This document shows positions 16,024-23,548 of a stretch of DNA of 64,000 nt, in pieces. The DNA is from Acidimicrobiaceae bacterium. Its GTDB lineage: Bacteria > Actinomycetota > Acidimicrobiia > Acidimicrobiales > Ilumatobacteraceae. The notes under the pieces are model-generated. The model saw only the letters and a list, made by a program, of their open reading frames with translations, was not told where the DNA came from and made no database searches. The translations under genes and the position numbers were made by a program. How positions within the stretch are numbered: position 1 is the first letter of the stretch; every line of letters begins with the position of its first letter. The stretch spans positions 4,987 to 68,986 of the forward strand of contig JACJWG010000020.1 in the NCBI GenBank assembly GCA_020637235.1, in the 5' to 3' direction.

Positions 16024-18415
16024 CGGTCGACGCCACCCACGCCGTCAGCTGCTCGCGCAGCGACGCCGCCGACCCCCGCAACCCCTCGGCCCCGAGTCGG
16101 CCCGCCGCGTGGTCGGCACAGTGTTCGGCGAGGGCGCCGCCACCCACGAGCCGTGCGCTCGAGGTGATCGTGTGCACCAGTTTGCGCAACGCCTCGGCAT
16201 CGCTCGAAGCACGCGCTGCGACGATGCCGTCGATCCGGACGTCCAGCTCACCGAGGAAGGTCGCCACCAGGTCGGCGACCGTGGCACGATCACCGATCTC
16301 GTCCACCAGCCCCTCGAGCTGGGCGACGTCGAGCACGCGCGGCCCGACATCGATGCCCGTGCTCGTGCTCGTGCTCGTGGCGGTCTCGGCGCGATGGCGT
16401 CGCGCCGCCACCCGGAGCGGCTCGATGCGTTCGAAGGCCGCGGCGAGATCGGCGAGGCCGACCGGCTTGGGCACGTAGTCGTCCATGCCGGCGTCGAGGC
16501 ATCCGGCGCGGTCGGCGAGCGATGCGCTGGCGGTGACGCCGACGATCGCGACCCGGCGGCCGGCCGGCTCGGCCCGACGGATGCGGCGTGTGGTCTCGAG
16601 CCCGTCGATGCCGGGCAGGTGGTAGTCCATCAACACCACTTCCACCGCCGCGCCGTCCGCACCACCGAGGTGGCTGAGCGCCTCCTCGCCGCTGCCGACC
16701 ACGTGACACGCATGGCCGAGGCTGCGCAGCTGCGCTCGAGCGAGTTGCTGGTTCACCGCGTTGTCCTCCACCACCAGCACCGGCGCCCCGACGACCGGTG
16801 CGACGGCCACGGGCGCTGTGGGCGCGGGCGCTGTGGGCGCGGGCGAGGACCCGGGCGTCGCACGCTGGACATGCTCGACGTGCTCGACGGGCTCGACGGC
16901 GTCGAGGGGGAACACGAGCCGGAAGGTCGTGCCCGTCCCCACCTCGCTCGTCACGTCGACGGTGCCACCCAGCATCGCCACGATGCGTTGCACGATCGAC
17001 AGCCCGAGCCCGGCACCGGCCCGCCGGCCGGCGGTGGTGGCCGAGCGGAACGGCTCGAACACCTGGCGCAGCTCGTCGGCGGGGATGCCGTCGCCGGTGT
17101 CGACCACCTCCAAGACCAGCTGGCCCTGCGCCTCCACCGACGCGAGCACCCGCACGCGCCCGGCCGAGGTGAACTTCAGCGCGTTGCCCACCAGGTTCGA
17201 CATCACCTGACGCAGGCGGACCGGGTCGGTCCGCACGAGCGACGGCATCGAGGGGTCGATGAGCGCGTTCACGTCGACACCCGGCTGCGCGGTCGTACGG
17301 GCGATCGCCACCACGTCGGTGAGCAGGCCGCGCAGATCGACCGGCGCCAGCTCGATGCTCATCGAGCCGAGCTCGAGCCGTGAAGTGGTGAGCAGATCGT
17401 CGACCACGCGCGTGAGGTCGCGGATCTGCCGGTTGATCGTGCCGGCGAGATCGCGTTCGGCGTCCGGGAGTTCGCCGTGCGAGAGCAGTTCGCTGATCCC
17501 CTGCACGGCGTGCAGTGGATTGCGCAGCTCGTGGCTCACCGTGGCGAGCACACGCGAGCGCAACTCGGCCTCTGCCACCGCGTCGTCACGGCTCGACCGC
17601 AGCTCGTCGACCATCCGCTTGTGTGGCGTGACGTTGCGCGTCGTGAGCACGATGCCGCTCACCTCGGGGTCGTCCAGCAGGTTGACCGCGTGGATCTCGA
17701 GGGTCTCGACGGTGTTGTCCGCCGAGATCACCTCGATCTCGCCGCTCACCGACTCGCCGGGGCGGGCGAGCACCTGCTGTTGCAGCGCGAGCACCGACTC
17801 CTCCTGGCCCGGCGCCAGCAGGTCGAAGATGCTGCGCGATGCCCAGAACTCGCTCGGATAGCCCATGATCGGCTTGTAGCGGCCCGACGTCTCGATCAGC
17901 CGGCCCTGCTCGTCGACGAGGCTGATGGTGTCGTGGATGTTCTCGACGAGCTTGCGCATGAGGCCGTCGGCCATCGGCTGTCGGTCGTCGACCGGGCTGA
18001 GCACGCCGAGCAGGGCGATGCACACGCCGTCGCGACGGATGGGCGTGACGTCGAGGCGGGCACGGGCGAGCGAGCCGTCCCGGCGGACGTGCAGCTTCTC
18101 GGTCGAGTAGTGGTCGAGGTCGCCGGCGACGAGCCGCTCGATGTACGCCCGCGTCCACGACTGGTCCTCGGGTCGGGTGGTGCGCGCCACGTCGAGATCG
18201 ACGATGTCGTCCGACCCGTACCCGAGGTAGGCGCGGTACGCCGCGTTGCCGGCCAATTGGCGTCCACTCGGGCTGACGAGCGACAGCGGGATCGGGGCGA
18301 GCTCGAACACGGTGAGCCACAACCGCTCGTCGAGCTGGGCGAACTCGTCGGCGATCGCCCCGCGGAACACCGCAGGGCTCTCGGCGATCTCGGGCGATTC
18401 CGGCACGACAGCCAT
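16013..18415 (-). CDS. Hybrid histidine kinase (PAS-PAS-HisKA-HATPase-REC-Hpt)
   Basis: I start this 800-residue sensor at ATG 18415 (MAVVPESPEIAE); the much longer open frame upstream is non-coding. Two PAS domains occupy about residues 30-280 (PLSLVSPSGRQLAGNAAYRA; DTISLVDEQGRLIETSGRYK). The phospho-His is in VSHELRNPLHAVQG (about 295), and the ATPase N and G boxes are NLVGNALKF and AGLGLSIVQRI. After a Pro/Ala/Thr linker comes a receiver with Asp in VLMDYHLPGIDG (about 595), then an Hpt with His in KLVHTITSSARL (about 748). There is no membrane segment, so it senses a cytosolic signal. The convergent OmpR regulator is the nearest possible partner. Confidence 0.87.
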   Translation of the reverse strand: MAVVPESPEIAESPAVFRGAIADEFAQLDERLWLTVFELAPIPLSLVSPSGRQLAGNAAYRAYLGYGSDDIVDLDVARTTRPEDQSWTRAYIERLVAGDLDHYSTEKLHVRRDGSLARARLDVTPIRRDGVCIALLGVLSPVDDRQPMADGLMRKLVENIHDTISLVDEQGRLIETSGRYKPIMGYPSEFWASRSIFDLLAPGQEESVLALQQQVLARPGESVSGEIEVISADNTVETLEIHAVNLLDDPEVSGIVLTTRNVTPHKRMVDELRSSRDDAVAEAELRSRVLATVSHELRNPLHAVQGISELLSHGELPDAERDLAGTINRQIRDLTRVVDDLLTTSRLELGSMSIELAPVDLRGLLTDVVAIARTTAQPGVDVNALIDPSMPSLVRTDPVRLRQVMSNLVGNALKFTSAGRVRVLASVEAQGQLVLEVVDTGDGIPADELRQVFEPFRSATTAGRRAGAGLGLSIVQRIVAMLGGTVDVTSEVGTGTTFRLVFPLDAVEPVEHVEHVQRATPGSSPAPTAPAPTAPVAVAPVVGAPVLVVEDNAVNQQLARAQLRSLGHACHVVGSGEEALSHLGGADGAAVEVVLMDYHLPGIDGLETTRRIRRAEPAGRRVAIVGVTASASLADRAGCLDAGMDDYVPKPVGLADLAAAFERIEPLRVAARRHRAETATSTSTSTGIDVGPRVLDVAQLEGLVDEIGDRATVADLVATFLGELDVRIDGIVAARASSDAEALRKLVHTITSSARLVGGGALAEHCADHAAGRLGAEGLRGSAASLREQLTAWVASTVSR

Positions 18416-18601
18416 GATGGTCGATCGTCCGGCGGCCGGACCGCGCGCACCACCAGGTGCAGGCCGTCGAGAGGTGCCGACACCCGGTCGCGGTTCGGTC
18501 CGCGAGCCGGAGATCAAGATCGGATCAAGCCGGATCAAGCGCAGATCAGGTTCCACGTCCGGTGCTTGCCGACCGCGGCGCGTGGTCGCACACTCATCCT
18601 C
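18416..18601. promoter_or_regulatory. Divergent promoter region between two histidine kinases
   Basis: The 186 bp between the two kinase starts hold a small direct-repeat cluster near 18510-18550: three copies of a CGGATCAAG-like 9-mer plus GCAGATCAGG. It may be a binding site controlling both genes. No clear sigma motif was recognised. Confidence 0.35.
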
Positions 18602-19891
18602 ATGCCTCGCGACGCAGCCGTGCCGGCGGCCGACGATCTGCGCGATCTGCGCGATCCACGCCGTCCGACAGATGTCGTCGCGCGCCTCGCGTTGCAGCTC
18701 GTCATGTCGACCGACGACGAGTTGGACGAGACGATCGTCGACGTGCTGCGCAGCCTCGGCGAGCTCGAGGACGCCGATCGCGCCTACATCACGATGTACG
18801 CCGAGGACGGCACGTTCAGCAACAGCCACGAATGGTGCCGGCGCGGTGTCGAGTCGCACCAGGACACGATCCATCACCTGTCCTCGAGCGACTTCCCGTG
18901 GTCGGTCGGCCTGGCGGAGCGAGGCCAGGTGCTCAACGCCGGCAGTCTCGACGAGATGCTGCCCGACGGCCGGGCCGAGTACGAGTCGTTCGCCCGCTTC
19001 GGGGTGTGCTCGGTGTTGCAGGTGCCGATGCAGGTGCGCGGGCGGTTGCGGTGCCTGATCGGCTTCAACCGCCTGCGCGACAGCCGCCGCTGGAGTGACG
19101 ACACCGTCGAGGTGGTCGGCGCGATCGCCGACGCGATCGCGGTGGTGCTCGCCCGTCGCGACAGCGAGCGCGACATCCGCGCCGCTCGCGACGCGGCCGA
19201 GCGGGCGAGTCGCGCCAAGGACGAGTTCATCGCCCGGATGAGCCATGAGCTCCGCACCCCGCTGCACGCGATCCTCGGATTCGCCGAACTGCTCCGGCTC
19301 GAGACGTCGTCCGACTCGGCGACCGCCGCGATCGACCAGATCGAGACGGGCGGGCGCCGGCTGCTCACGTTCGTCGAGGACCTGCTCGACATCGGCCGCG
19401 TGGCGTCGGGCGAACACCGCATGTCGCTCGAGCCGATCCCGCTGCGGTTCGCGATCGAACGCGCCGTGGTGGAGCTGCGGTCGATCGCCGCCACCCGTGG
19501 GGTGCGCCTCGTGCTCGGAGCCAGCCTCAGCGGGGTGGTCGTGCGTGCCGACGAGCACATGCTCGGCAAGGTGTTGAACAACCTGGTGTCGAACGCGATC
19601 AAGTACGGCTGGTCGGGCGGCGTGGTGGAGCTCGACGCGTTCGTGGTCGACGGTCGGTGCCGGTTGATGGTGCGCGACCACGGCCCCGGACTCACCCCGG
19701 ATCAGCTGCAACAGGCGTTCGGGTCGTTCGTGCGGCTGAGCGACGACCAGACGGCCGAGCCCGGCATGGGCATCGGACTCACGATGTCGCGGTCGTACGC
19801 CGAGCAGATGGGCGGCTCGCTCGACCTGCAGAGCGTGCCCGGCGAGGGGACCACGGCCGTGATCACCCTGCCGGTGTCGATCCCGGTCTGA
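18602..19891 (+). CDS. GAF-domain sensor histidine kinase
   Basis: This 429-residue cytosolic kinase starts at ATG 18602 (MPRDAAVPAADD). A GAF sensor domain covers about residues 30-180 (DADRAYITMYAEDGTFSNSH; GVCSVLQVPMQVRGRLRCLI). The dimerisation/phospho-acceptor segment is RMSHELRTPLHAILGFAELL (His about 215). The HATPase_c domain shows NNLVSNAIKYG, RDHGPGL and GMGIGLTMSRSYA. No receiver domain is attached. It is divergent from the hybrid kinase at 16013-18415 and has no adjacent response regulator of its own. Its last codons and stop lie in an 11-bp tandem array. Confidence 0.86.
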   Translation: MPRDAAVPAADDLRDLRDPRRPTDVVARLALQLVMSTDDELDETIVDVLRSLGELEDADRAYITMYAEDGTFSNSHEWCRRGVESHQDTIHHLSSSDFPWSVGLAERGQVLNAGSLDEMLPDGRAEYESFARFGVCSVLQVPMQVRGRLRCLIGFNRLRDSRRWSDDTVEVVGAIADAIAVVLARRDSERDIRAARDAAERASRAKDEFIARMSHELRTPLHAILGFAELLRLETSSDSATAAIDQIETGGRRLLTFVEDLLDIGRVASGEHRMSLEPIPLRFAIERAVVELRSIAATRGVRLVLGASLSGVVVRADEHMLGKVLNNLVSNAIKYGWSGGVVELDAFVVDGRCRLMVRDHGPGLTPDQLQQAFGSFVRLSDDQTAEPGMGIGLTMSRSYAEQMGGSLDLQSVPGEGTTAVITLPVSIPV

Positions 19892-19952
19892 TCCCGGTCT
19901 GATCCCGGTCTGATCCCGGTCTGATCCCGGTCTGATCCCGGTCTGATCCCGG
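19879..19952. repeat. 11-bp tandem array at a kinase gene end (six TGAs)
   Basis: Six copies of GATCCCGGTCT plus a partial seventh run from 19879. TGA occurs at 19889, 19900, 19911, 19922, 19933 and 19944, so all three forward frames are closed twice; the first is the actual stop. The 11-mer is nearly the same as the minus-strand unit at 13666-13716 (CCGGTCTGATC against GCGGTCTGATC). Confidence 0.92.
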
Positions 19953-19965
19953 GTCCGTCCGTCGT

Positions 19966-20340
19966 TCAGGCGGCGACGAGGACCTGCGGCTCGACGGGGG
20001 CGGGCTCCCAGGCGGCCGCCGTCGTCGACGCCACGAAGTGCTCCCGGGCGGCGTCGCTGCGCAGGGTGTCGAGGTCCCACCAGCTGAGCGGCGAGCGGGG
20101 ATCGGTCAGCGGGTGCCACAGCACGGCCACGTCCGACAGACCGCCGGCCACGAGGCGCTCGACGGCCCACACGTGGAACACGGCCAGGGTCTCGTGGTAG
20201 CTCGCCGCTGCGGCGAGCTCGCCCGGCACGGGCATCGGCACCTGATCGCGGCGCAGCGCCTCGAGCGCAGCGGCCGGACCGACCGTGCGCACGAGTCCGG
20301 TGATCGAGCGGAGGAGGTCGAGATGGGTGTGCGGTGCCAT
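19966..20340 (-). CDS. Hypothetical protein
   Basis: This 124-residue protein starts at ATG 20340 (MAPHTHLDLLRSITGLV). An upstream start at 20391 would leave almost no room for promoters, since the Lrp-type gene begins at 20403. It is a helical, soluble protein with an Ala-rich middle, a Trp-rich segment (PLSWWDLDTLRSDAAREHF) and no Cys. I do not recognise the family. It is divergent from the Lrp-type regulator and could be its target. Confidence 0.55.
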   Translation of the reverse strand: MAPHTHLDLLRSITGLVRTVGPAAALEALRRDQVPMPVPGELAAAASYHETLAVFHVWAVERLVAGGLSDVAVLWHPLTDPRSPLSWWDLDTLRSDAAREHFVASTTAAAWEPAPVEPQVLVAA

Positions 20341-20402
20341 GACGTGCAGTGAACCGCCGGACGCGGTGCGTCGGCGACGGATCGCGTGCAAGAATCCCCG
20401 GG

Positions 20403-20846
20403 ATGAGTTCCGAAATCGTGGTGATCGATCAGATCGACCGAGAAATCCTCAGGATCTTGCGAAATGACGCACGGATCGGCTGGAACGAGCTCGGGAGCCG
20501 GATCCGGCTCTCCCCGAACGCAGCCGCTGATCGGGTACGTCGTCTGGCACGCGCCGGGGTGATCCGTCGCTTCACCGTCGACGTCGACCAGTCCCGCTTG
20601 GGTCGCACGCTCGAGGCCGTGATCGACGTCCGTCTCGATCCGCACGAGGACAGCAGCCGGTTCCGCGACGGTGCGCTGCAGTGCGAGGAGGTCACGTGGT
20701 TGGCCCACGTGACCGGCCGTACCGACTTCCAGGTGCACGCCGCCTGCAGCGGCACCGCCGGCCTGAACGCGCTGCTGCGCCGGTTCCGGGAGGAGTTCGG
20801 CGCGCTCGAGACCGAGACCACCGTGGTGCTCGATCGTGCGCTCTAG
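20403..20846 (+). CDS. Lrp/AsnC-family transcriptional regulator
   Basis: This 147-residue regulator starts at ATG 20403. The N-terminal winged helix is classic Lrp (IDQIDREILRILRNDARIGWNELGSRIRLSPNAAADRVRRLARAGVI pattern, residues about 7-54). The C-terminal ligand domain is short but has the RAM-type strand EEVTWLAHVTGRTDFQVHAAC and ends with FGALETETTVVL. Such proteins sense amino acids or related small molecules. A divergent small hypothetical gene is the nearest candidate target. The CIRCE/groEL promoter begins 21 bp after its stop. Confidence 0.88.
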   Translation: MSSEIVVIDQIDREILRILRNDARIGWNELGSRIRLSPNAAADRVRRLARAGVIRRFTVDVDQSRLGRTLEAVIDVRLDPHEDSSRFRDGALQCEEVTWLAHVTGRTDFQVHAACSGTAGLNALLRRFREEFGALETETTVVLDRAL

Positions 20847-20867
20847 CGCGACCGGACGGGTTGCCCG

Positions 20868-20894
20868 TTAGCAGTCAGAGGTCTAGAGTGCTAG
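20868..20894 (+). promoter_or_regulatory. CIRCE element (HrcA operator) upstream of groEL
   Basis: The 9-bp arms TTAGCAGTC (20868-20876) and GAGTGCTAG (20886-20894) are separated by 9 bp, which is the CIRCE architecture (consensus TTAGCACTC-N9-GAGTGCTAA). Each arm has one change. HrcA would bind it to repress groEL without heat stress. It lies 77 bp before the start codon. Confidence 0.9.
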
Positions 20895-20970
20895 CAGTCT
20901 CGCACCCCGAGTGCGAACGCCTCGACCACCCACCCGAATCACTTCAACACCTCAACGCGGAGGAACCCGA

Positions 20971-22590
20971 ATGCCGAAGATCATCGCTTTCGACGAGCAG
21001 GCTCGTCGGTCGCTCGAGGCGGGCATGAACAAGCTCGCCGACGCCGTGCGCGTCACCCTCGGGCCGAAGGGCCGCAACGTCGTGCTGGACAAGAAGTGGG
21101 GCGCCCCCACGATCACCAACGACGGTGTGTCGATCGCCAAGGAGATCGAGCTCGAGGACCCGTACGAGAAGATCGGTGCCGAGCTCGTCAAGGAAGTGGC
21201 GAAGAAGACCGACGACGTCGCCGGTGACGGCACCACCACCGCCACGGTGCTCGCGTGGAGCATGGTGCGCGAGGGCCTGCGCAACGTGGCCGCCGGCGCC
21301 AACCCGATGACCCTGAAGAAGGGCATCGAGGCCGCCGTCGAGGCCGCGGTCGCCTCGATCAAGGATCTCGCCAAGGAAGTCGACTCGAAGGAGCAGATCG
21401 CCCAGGTGGCGAGCATCTCCGCCGCCGACACCGAGATCGGCGCCACCATCTCCGAGGCGATCGACAAGGTCGGCAAGGACGGCGTCATCACCGTCGAGGA
21501 GAGCCAGACCTTCGGCATCGAGCTCGACTTCGTCGAGGGCATGCGCTTCGACAAGGGCTACATCTCGCCCTACTTCGTCACCGATCCGGAGCGGATGGAG
21601 GCGTCGCTCGACGACCCGTACATCCTGCTCGTCAGCTCGAAGATCAGCTCGGTGCGCGACATGCTGCCGGTGCTCGAGAAGGTCATGCAGTCGGGTCGCC
21701 CGCTCGTGATCATCGCCGAGGACATCGAGGGCGAGGCGCTCGCCACCCTCGTCGTCAACAAGATCCGCGGCACGTTCAAGTCGGCCGCCGTGAAGGCCCC
21801 CGGCTTCGGCGAGCGCCGCAAGGCGATGCTGCAGGACATGGCGATCCTCACCGGTGGCCAGGTCATCAGCGAAGAGGTCGGCCTCAAGCTCGAGAACGCC
21901 ACGATGGATCTGCTCGGCCGCGCCAAGAAGATCATCATCACCAAGGACGAGACCACCATCGTCGAGGGCGCCGGTGTCGAGGACGACATCAAGGGCCGCA
22001 TCAACCAGATCAAGGCCGAGATCGACAACACCGACTCCGACTACGACCGCGAGAAGCTGCAGGAGCGGCTCGCCAAGTTGAGCGGCGGCGTCGCCGTGCT
22101 CAAGGTCGGCGCCGCCACCGAGGTGGAGCTGAAGGAGAAGAAGCACCGCATCGAGGACGCGGTGAGCACCACCAAGGCTGCGATCGAAGAGGGTGTCGTG
22201 CCCGGCGGTGGCGTGGCCCTGCTGCGTTCGCAGGCCGCCGTGCTGGCCGCTGCGGAGCAGCTGTCGGGTGACGAGGCCACCGGTGCCCGCATGGTCGCCA
22301 AGAGCCTCGAGGCCCCGATCAAGCAGATCGCCGAGAACGCCGGCATGGAGGGCGGCGTCGTCGTCGAGAAGGTGAAGCACCTCACCGGCAACGAGGGCCT
22401 CAACGCCGCCACCGGCGAGTACGAGGACCTGGTGAAGCTCGGCGTCATCGACGCCGCCAAGGTGACCCGCTCGGCGCTGCAGAACGCTGCGTCGATCGCG
22501 GCGCTGTTCCTCACCACCGAGGCGGTCATCGCCGACAAGCCCGAAGAGGCTGCGGCCCACAGCCATGGTGGAGGCATGGAGGACTTCTGA
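20971..22590 (+). CDS. groEL: Chaperonin GroEL (60 kDa)
   Basis: This full-length 539-residue chaperonin forms the tetradecameric folding chamber. The start ATG 20971 has a good ribosome site (GGAGGA at 20959). Signature sequences are LGPKGRNVVLDKKWGAPTIT, the ATP loop VAGDGTTTATVLAWSM, and AAVEEGVVPGGGVA-like (AAIEEGVVPGGGVALLRSQ). The C-terminus is HSHGGGMEDF, a GGM tail with two His. No groES is adjacent, so this is a stand-alone copy under CIRCE control; actinobacteria often have a second groEL beside groES. A strong hairpin follows. Confidence 0.97.
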   Translation: MPKIIAFDEQARRSLEAGMNKLADAVRVTLGPKGRNVVLDKKWGAPTITNDGVSIAKEIELEDPYEKIGAELVKEVAKKTDDVAGDGTTTATVLAWSMVREGLRNVAAGANPMTLKKGIEAAVEAAVASIKDLAKEVDSKEQIAQVASISAADTEIGATISEAIDKVGKDGVITVEESQTFGIELDFVEGMRFDKGYISPYFVTDPERMEASLDDPYILLVSSKISSVRDMLPVLEKVMQSGRPLVIIAEDIEGEALATLVVNKIRGTFKSAAVKAPGFGERRKAMLQDMAILTGGQVISEEVGLKLENATMDLLGRAKKIIITKDETTIVEGAGVEDDIKGRINQIKAEIDNTDSDYDREKLQERLAKLSGGVAVLKVGAATEVELKEKKHRIEDAVSTTKAAIEEGVVPGGGVALLRSQAAVLAAAEQLSGDEATGARMVAKSLEAPIKQIAENAGMEGGVVVEKVKHLTGNEGLNAATGEYEDLVKLGVIDAAKVTRSALQNAASIAALFLTTEAVIADKPEEAAAHSHGGGMEDF

Positions 22591-22638
22591 TCCTCCCATC
22601 GGGGCCGATCGTGGCCCCGGCACCATCACCGAGCACAC

Positions 22639-22678
22639 GCGGAGCGACCCCGGGGCGATGTACCCGGGGTCGTTCCGC
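22639..22678 (+). terminator. Strong hairpin downstream of groEL
   Basis: A 16-bp stem is formed by 22639-22654 (GCGGAGCGACCCCGGG) and 22663-22678, with one G-U pair, around an 8-nt loop. It lies 49 bp after the groEL stop and is the likely transcription end. No U-run follows, as is common in this GC range. Confidence 0.7.
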
Positions 22679-22740
22679 GCACCAGCCCGCTCACCGAGTG
22701 GAGAGCGTCCTGATCAGCCGCCGCGGGAGAGTGGCGTTGG

Positions 22741-23106
22741 TCAGGCGGGAGCGAGCTGGCGGTCGTGTTCGCCGAGGTCGGCGGGAGCGGTCGAGGCGGT
22801 GACGGCGTCACGCGCCAACCACGGCGAGATCACGGTGTCGGCGTCGACGATCACACACACGTCGCCGGTGGCGATCCGGCGACCCAGGTCCTCCTGGGCG
22901 GCTCGGTCGGCCGCGGCAACGGCGAGGGCGTCGGCGAAGGGAACGGCGAGCAGCAGCGTGCGGTCCGTGGAGTTGCCGTCGACGACGACCACTTCGATCG
23001 ACTCGACGGTCGCGGGATCGGCGTCCTGGTGGCGCAGCTCCCACAACCGGCGCGAGATCGTGCGCTCCTCGTCGTTGGTCAGCACCACGAAGGTGACCGT
23101 GCTCAT
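22741..23106 (-). CDS. Short glycosyltransferase-2-like protein
   Basis: Only 121 residues long, this protein matches the first half of a GT-A (family 2) fold: VTFVVLTNDEERTISRRL as the first strand and helix, VVVVDGNSTDRT as the nucleotide-binding loop, and ATGDVCVIVDADTVISPWLA containing the D-x-D-like metal site. The acceptor-binding half of a normal GT2 enzyme (usually over 220 residues) is absent and a clean stop follows. It may be a truncated remnant or a small regulatory derivative. ATG 23106 is the only sensible start. Confidence 0.6.
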   Translation of the reverse strand: MSTVTFVVLTNDEERTISRRLWELRHQDADPATVESIEVVVVDGNSTDRTLLLAVPFADALAVAAADRAAQEDLGRRIATGDVCVIVDADTVISPWLARDAVTASTAPADLGEHDRQLAPA

Positions 23107-23185
23107 GCCGACGATGATGTCGGGCCCGGATCAAGGGAAGGTCAACGGCCACCCGTGCGGGCGCTCAAGTTGTCGTTCAGCTCGC

Positions 23186-23232
23186 TTCTGGTCGCGCATC
23201 GTCACGCTCTGCGTGATGATGCGCGACCAGAA
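23186..23232. repeat. Long hairpin repeat, family CTGGTCGCGCATC
   Basis: Arms of 22 bp (23186-23207 and 23211-23232, one G-U mismatch) surround TCT. The outer 15 bp (TTCTGGTCGCGCATC) are identical to those of the hairpin at 26049-26097. It lies 11 bp beyond the stop of the MoaD/ThiS-like gene. It is probably a dispersed REP-type element acting as a transcript end. Confidence 0.85.
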
Positions 23233-23242
23233 CGGTCCTCGA

Positions 23243-23518
23243 TCAGCCGCCGGCGACGGCGGGGATGATGCTGACGGTCTCGCCGTCGGGCACCTTGGTG
23301 TCGAGCCCCTCGAGATAGCGCACGTCGTCGTCGGCGACGAACACGTTGACGAACTTGCGCAGCGCGCCCTGCTCGTCGAACAACCGCTCGCCGAACCCCG
23401 GGTGCGCGGCCTCGAGCGCAGCGAGCACCTCGGCGAGCGTGGTGCCGTCCACCGACACGGTGGAGCTGCCGCCCGCCAGCGGGCGCATGGTGGTGGGGAT
23501 GCGAACGGTCACGGCCAT
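23243..23518 (-). CDS. MoaD/ThiS-family ubiquitin-like sulfur carrier
   Basis: This 91-residue beta-grasp protein ends in the conserved Gly-Gly (PAVAGG) that is adenylated and thiocarboxylated. Features are MAVTVRIPTTMRPLAGG, a central LAEVLAALEAAHPGFGERLF helix, KFVNVFVADDDVRYLEGLDTKV and DGETVSIIPAVAGG. Length and the VNVFVxDxDVR segment resemble CysO/SAMP-type carriers more than short MoaD. It may supply sulfur for cysteine, thiamin or molybdopterin synthesis. No activating ThiF/MoeB gene is beside it. Confidence 0.85.
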   Translation of the reverse strand: MAVTVRIPTTMRPLAGGSSTVSVDGTTLAEVLAALEAAHPGFGERLFDEQGALRKFVNVFVADDDVRYLEGLDTKVPDGETVSIIPAVAGG

Positions 23519-23548
23519 GAGCGAAAGACTACCGATCCGGTCGAGATT

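Noticed and set aside
13666..19952. CRISPR or replication-origin iterons
   Set aside because: The units are 11 bp with no spacers, sit at gene ends, and no cas, repA or dnaA gene is nearby.
16013..20170. A single giant minus-strand gene of 1385 codons
   Set aside because: The part beyond 18415 lies antisense to a well-formed GAF histidine kinase and has Arg/His-rich shadow composition; domain content starts at 18415.
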